Assembly: GCA_905215665.1 (NCBI GenBank)
Contig: CAJMQR010000077.1
Coordinates: forward strand, 1 to 5,149
Length of the DNA stretch: 5,149 nt
DNA from: an uncultured bacterium
GTDB taxonomy: Bacteria; Bacillota; Clostridia; Oscillospirales; Oscillospiraceae
Reading direction: 5' to 3'
Every line of letters starts with the position of its first letter. Position 1 is the first letter of the stretch. Both the position numbers and the translations under genes were made by a program. The notes below the pieces were generated by a model. That model was not told the DNA's origin and searched no databases. It worked only from the letters and a program-made list of their open reading frames with translations. This document shows positions 4,897 through 5,149 of this stretch, piece after piece.

Positions 4897-5149
4897 ATGC
4901 TGGCCGAGACGCGGCGATGGACCACCCGGGATTTGAAAACAGAAGATGATCGCGATAGTGAGAGAGGAAAACATCGCGTCATGGAAAGTGATGGAAAAGG
5001 CCGGATTTCTATTGACCGAAAAGAAAATGTACAGGGATTTATACTAGTTCTTGATAAAAAGCTCTCAAAGCTTTTTATAGCACCGAAGGTGCGTCAAGAA
5101 CTGCATGAGACGGCTTTGTGGCTCTTTGCCACAAAAGGGCAACGCGAAT
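4897..5149 (+). CDS. Unrecognised open frame, 3' end beyond window
   Basis: I do not recognise this protein. The frame stays open for 84 codons to the window end, starting MLAETRRWTTRDLKTEDD. It is hydrophilic and charged for the first 45 residues, then has a hydrophobic patch GFILVLDKKLSKLFIAP (47-63). No signal peptide, zinc finger or catalytic motif is visible. GGAGG at 4884-4888 lies 8 nt before the ATG, a good initiation site, and is the main support for translation. Against it, the DNA from about codon 49 on is dominated by perfect inverted repeats, and GC falls to 71 of 169 bases over 4981-5149. It could be a genuine short gene, the stub of a gene interrupted by a mobile element, or a chance frame through a structured RNA. 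Confidence 0.35.
   Translation, partial: MLAETRRWTTRDLKTEDDRDSERGKHRVMESDGKGRISIDRKENVQGFILVLDKKLSKLFIAPKVRQELHETALWLFATKGQRE
5045..5137. repeat. Dense inverted-repeat element (three-way junction plus hairpin)
   Basis: The outer arm AGTTCTTGA (5046-5054) pairs perfectly with TCAAGAACT (5094-5102), extended by a T-G wobble (5045/5103). Inside lie two adjacent hairpins. The first is ATAAAAAGCT (5054-5063) with AGCTTTTTAT (5069-5078), loop CTCAA; one end base is shared with the outer arm. The second is GCACC (5080-5084) with GGTGC (5088-5092), loop GAA. Almost no base in the junction is left unpaired. Eleven bases after the outer arm a further hairpin pairs TTTGTGGC (5115-5122) with GCCACAAA (5128-5135), loop TCTTT. 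The stems are symmetrical enough that either strand could fold. I cannot match it to a known RNA family or insertion-sequence end. Confidence 0.7.

Noticed and set aside
5089..5093. GTGCG as a possible group II intron 5' end
   Set aside because: The five bases are already explained by the GCACC/GGTGC hairpin; no domain V or intron protein is visible in the remaining 56 bases, so the match is too short to claim.

Overview
The window reads as a piece of a fairly GC-rich Firmicutes chromosome, most likely a gut-type clostridium (Oscillospiraceae/Ruminococcaceae-like). The grounds are a full RNase Y gene, a Firmicutes-style TK1-type thymidine kinase, strong AGGAGG-type ribosome binding sites and textbook sigma-A promoters with 17-bp spacers. 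The genus is inference; low-GC Gram-positive affinity is well supported.

Left part (1-1974, minus strand): a nucleoside salvage cluster, in transcription order tdk (thymidine kinase), deoD (purine nucleoside phosphorylase), then deoB (phosphopentomutase, cut by the left edge after 126 codons). A TTGCAT-17-TATAAT promoter starts tdk-deoD. A hairpin sits in the tdk-deoD gap, and a perfect 13-bp stem terminator after deoD separates it from deoB. DeoD releases (deoxy)ribose-1-phosphate from purine nucleosides, DeoB converts it to the 5-phosphate for central metabolism, and Tdk recaptures thymidine as dTMP.

Middle (1975-3863): a non-coding divergent region with a TTGACA-17-TACAAT promoter facing right. 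It is followed by a leader of about 113 nt with two clear hairpins, then rny (RNase Y, 516 aa: membrane anchor, coiled coil, KH, HD), closed by a strong 10-bp GC-rich terminator. A compact galM (aldose 1-epimerase, 302 aa, catalytic residues intact) starts only 27 nt after the terminator U-tract, so it probably depends partly on read-through. A weaker terminator-like hairpin follows galM.

Right end (4897-5149): an open frame with a good Shine-Dalgarno sequence and no recognisable homology runs off the window. Its distal part drops to about 42% GC (over 60% in sampled galM stretches) and is packed with perfect inverted repeats. These form a near-perfect three-way junction (5045-5103) plus another 8-bp hairpin (5115-5135). 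This is the least ordinary part of the window. It could be the edge of a mobile element or a structured RNA, but the window ends too soon to decide.
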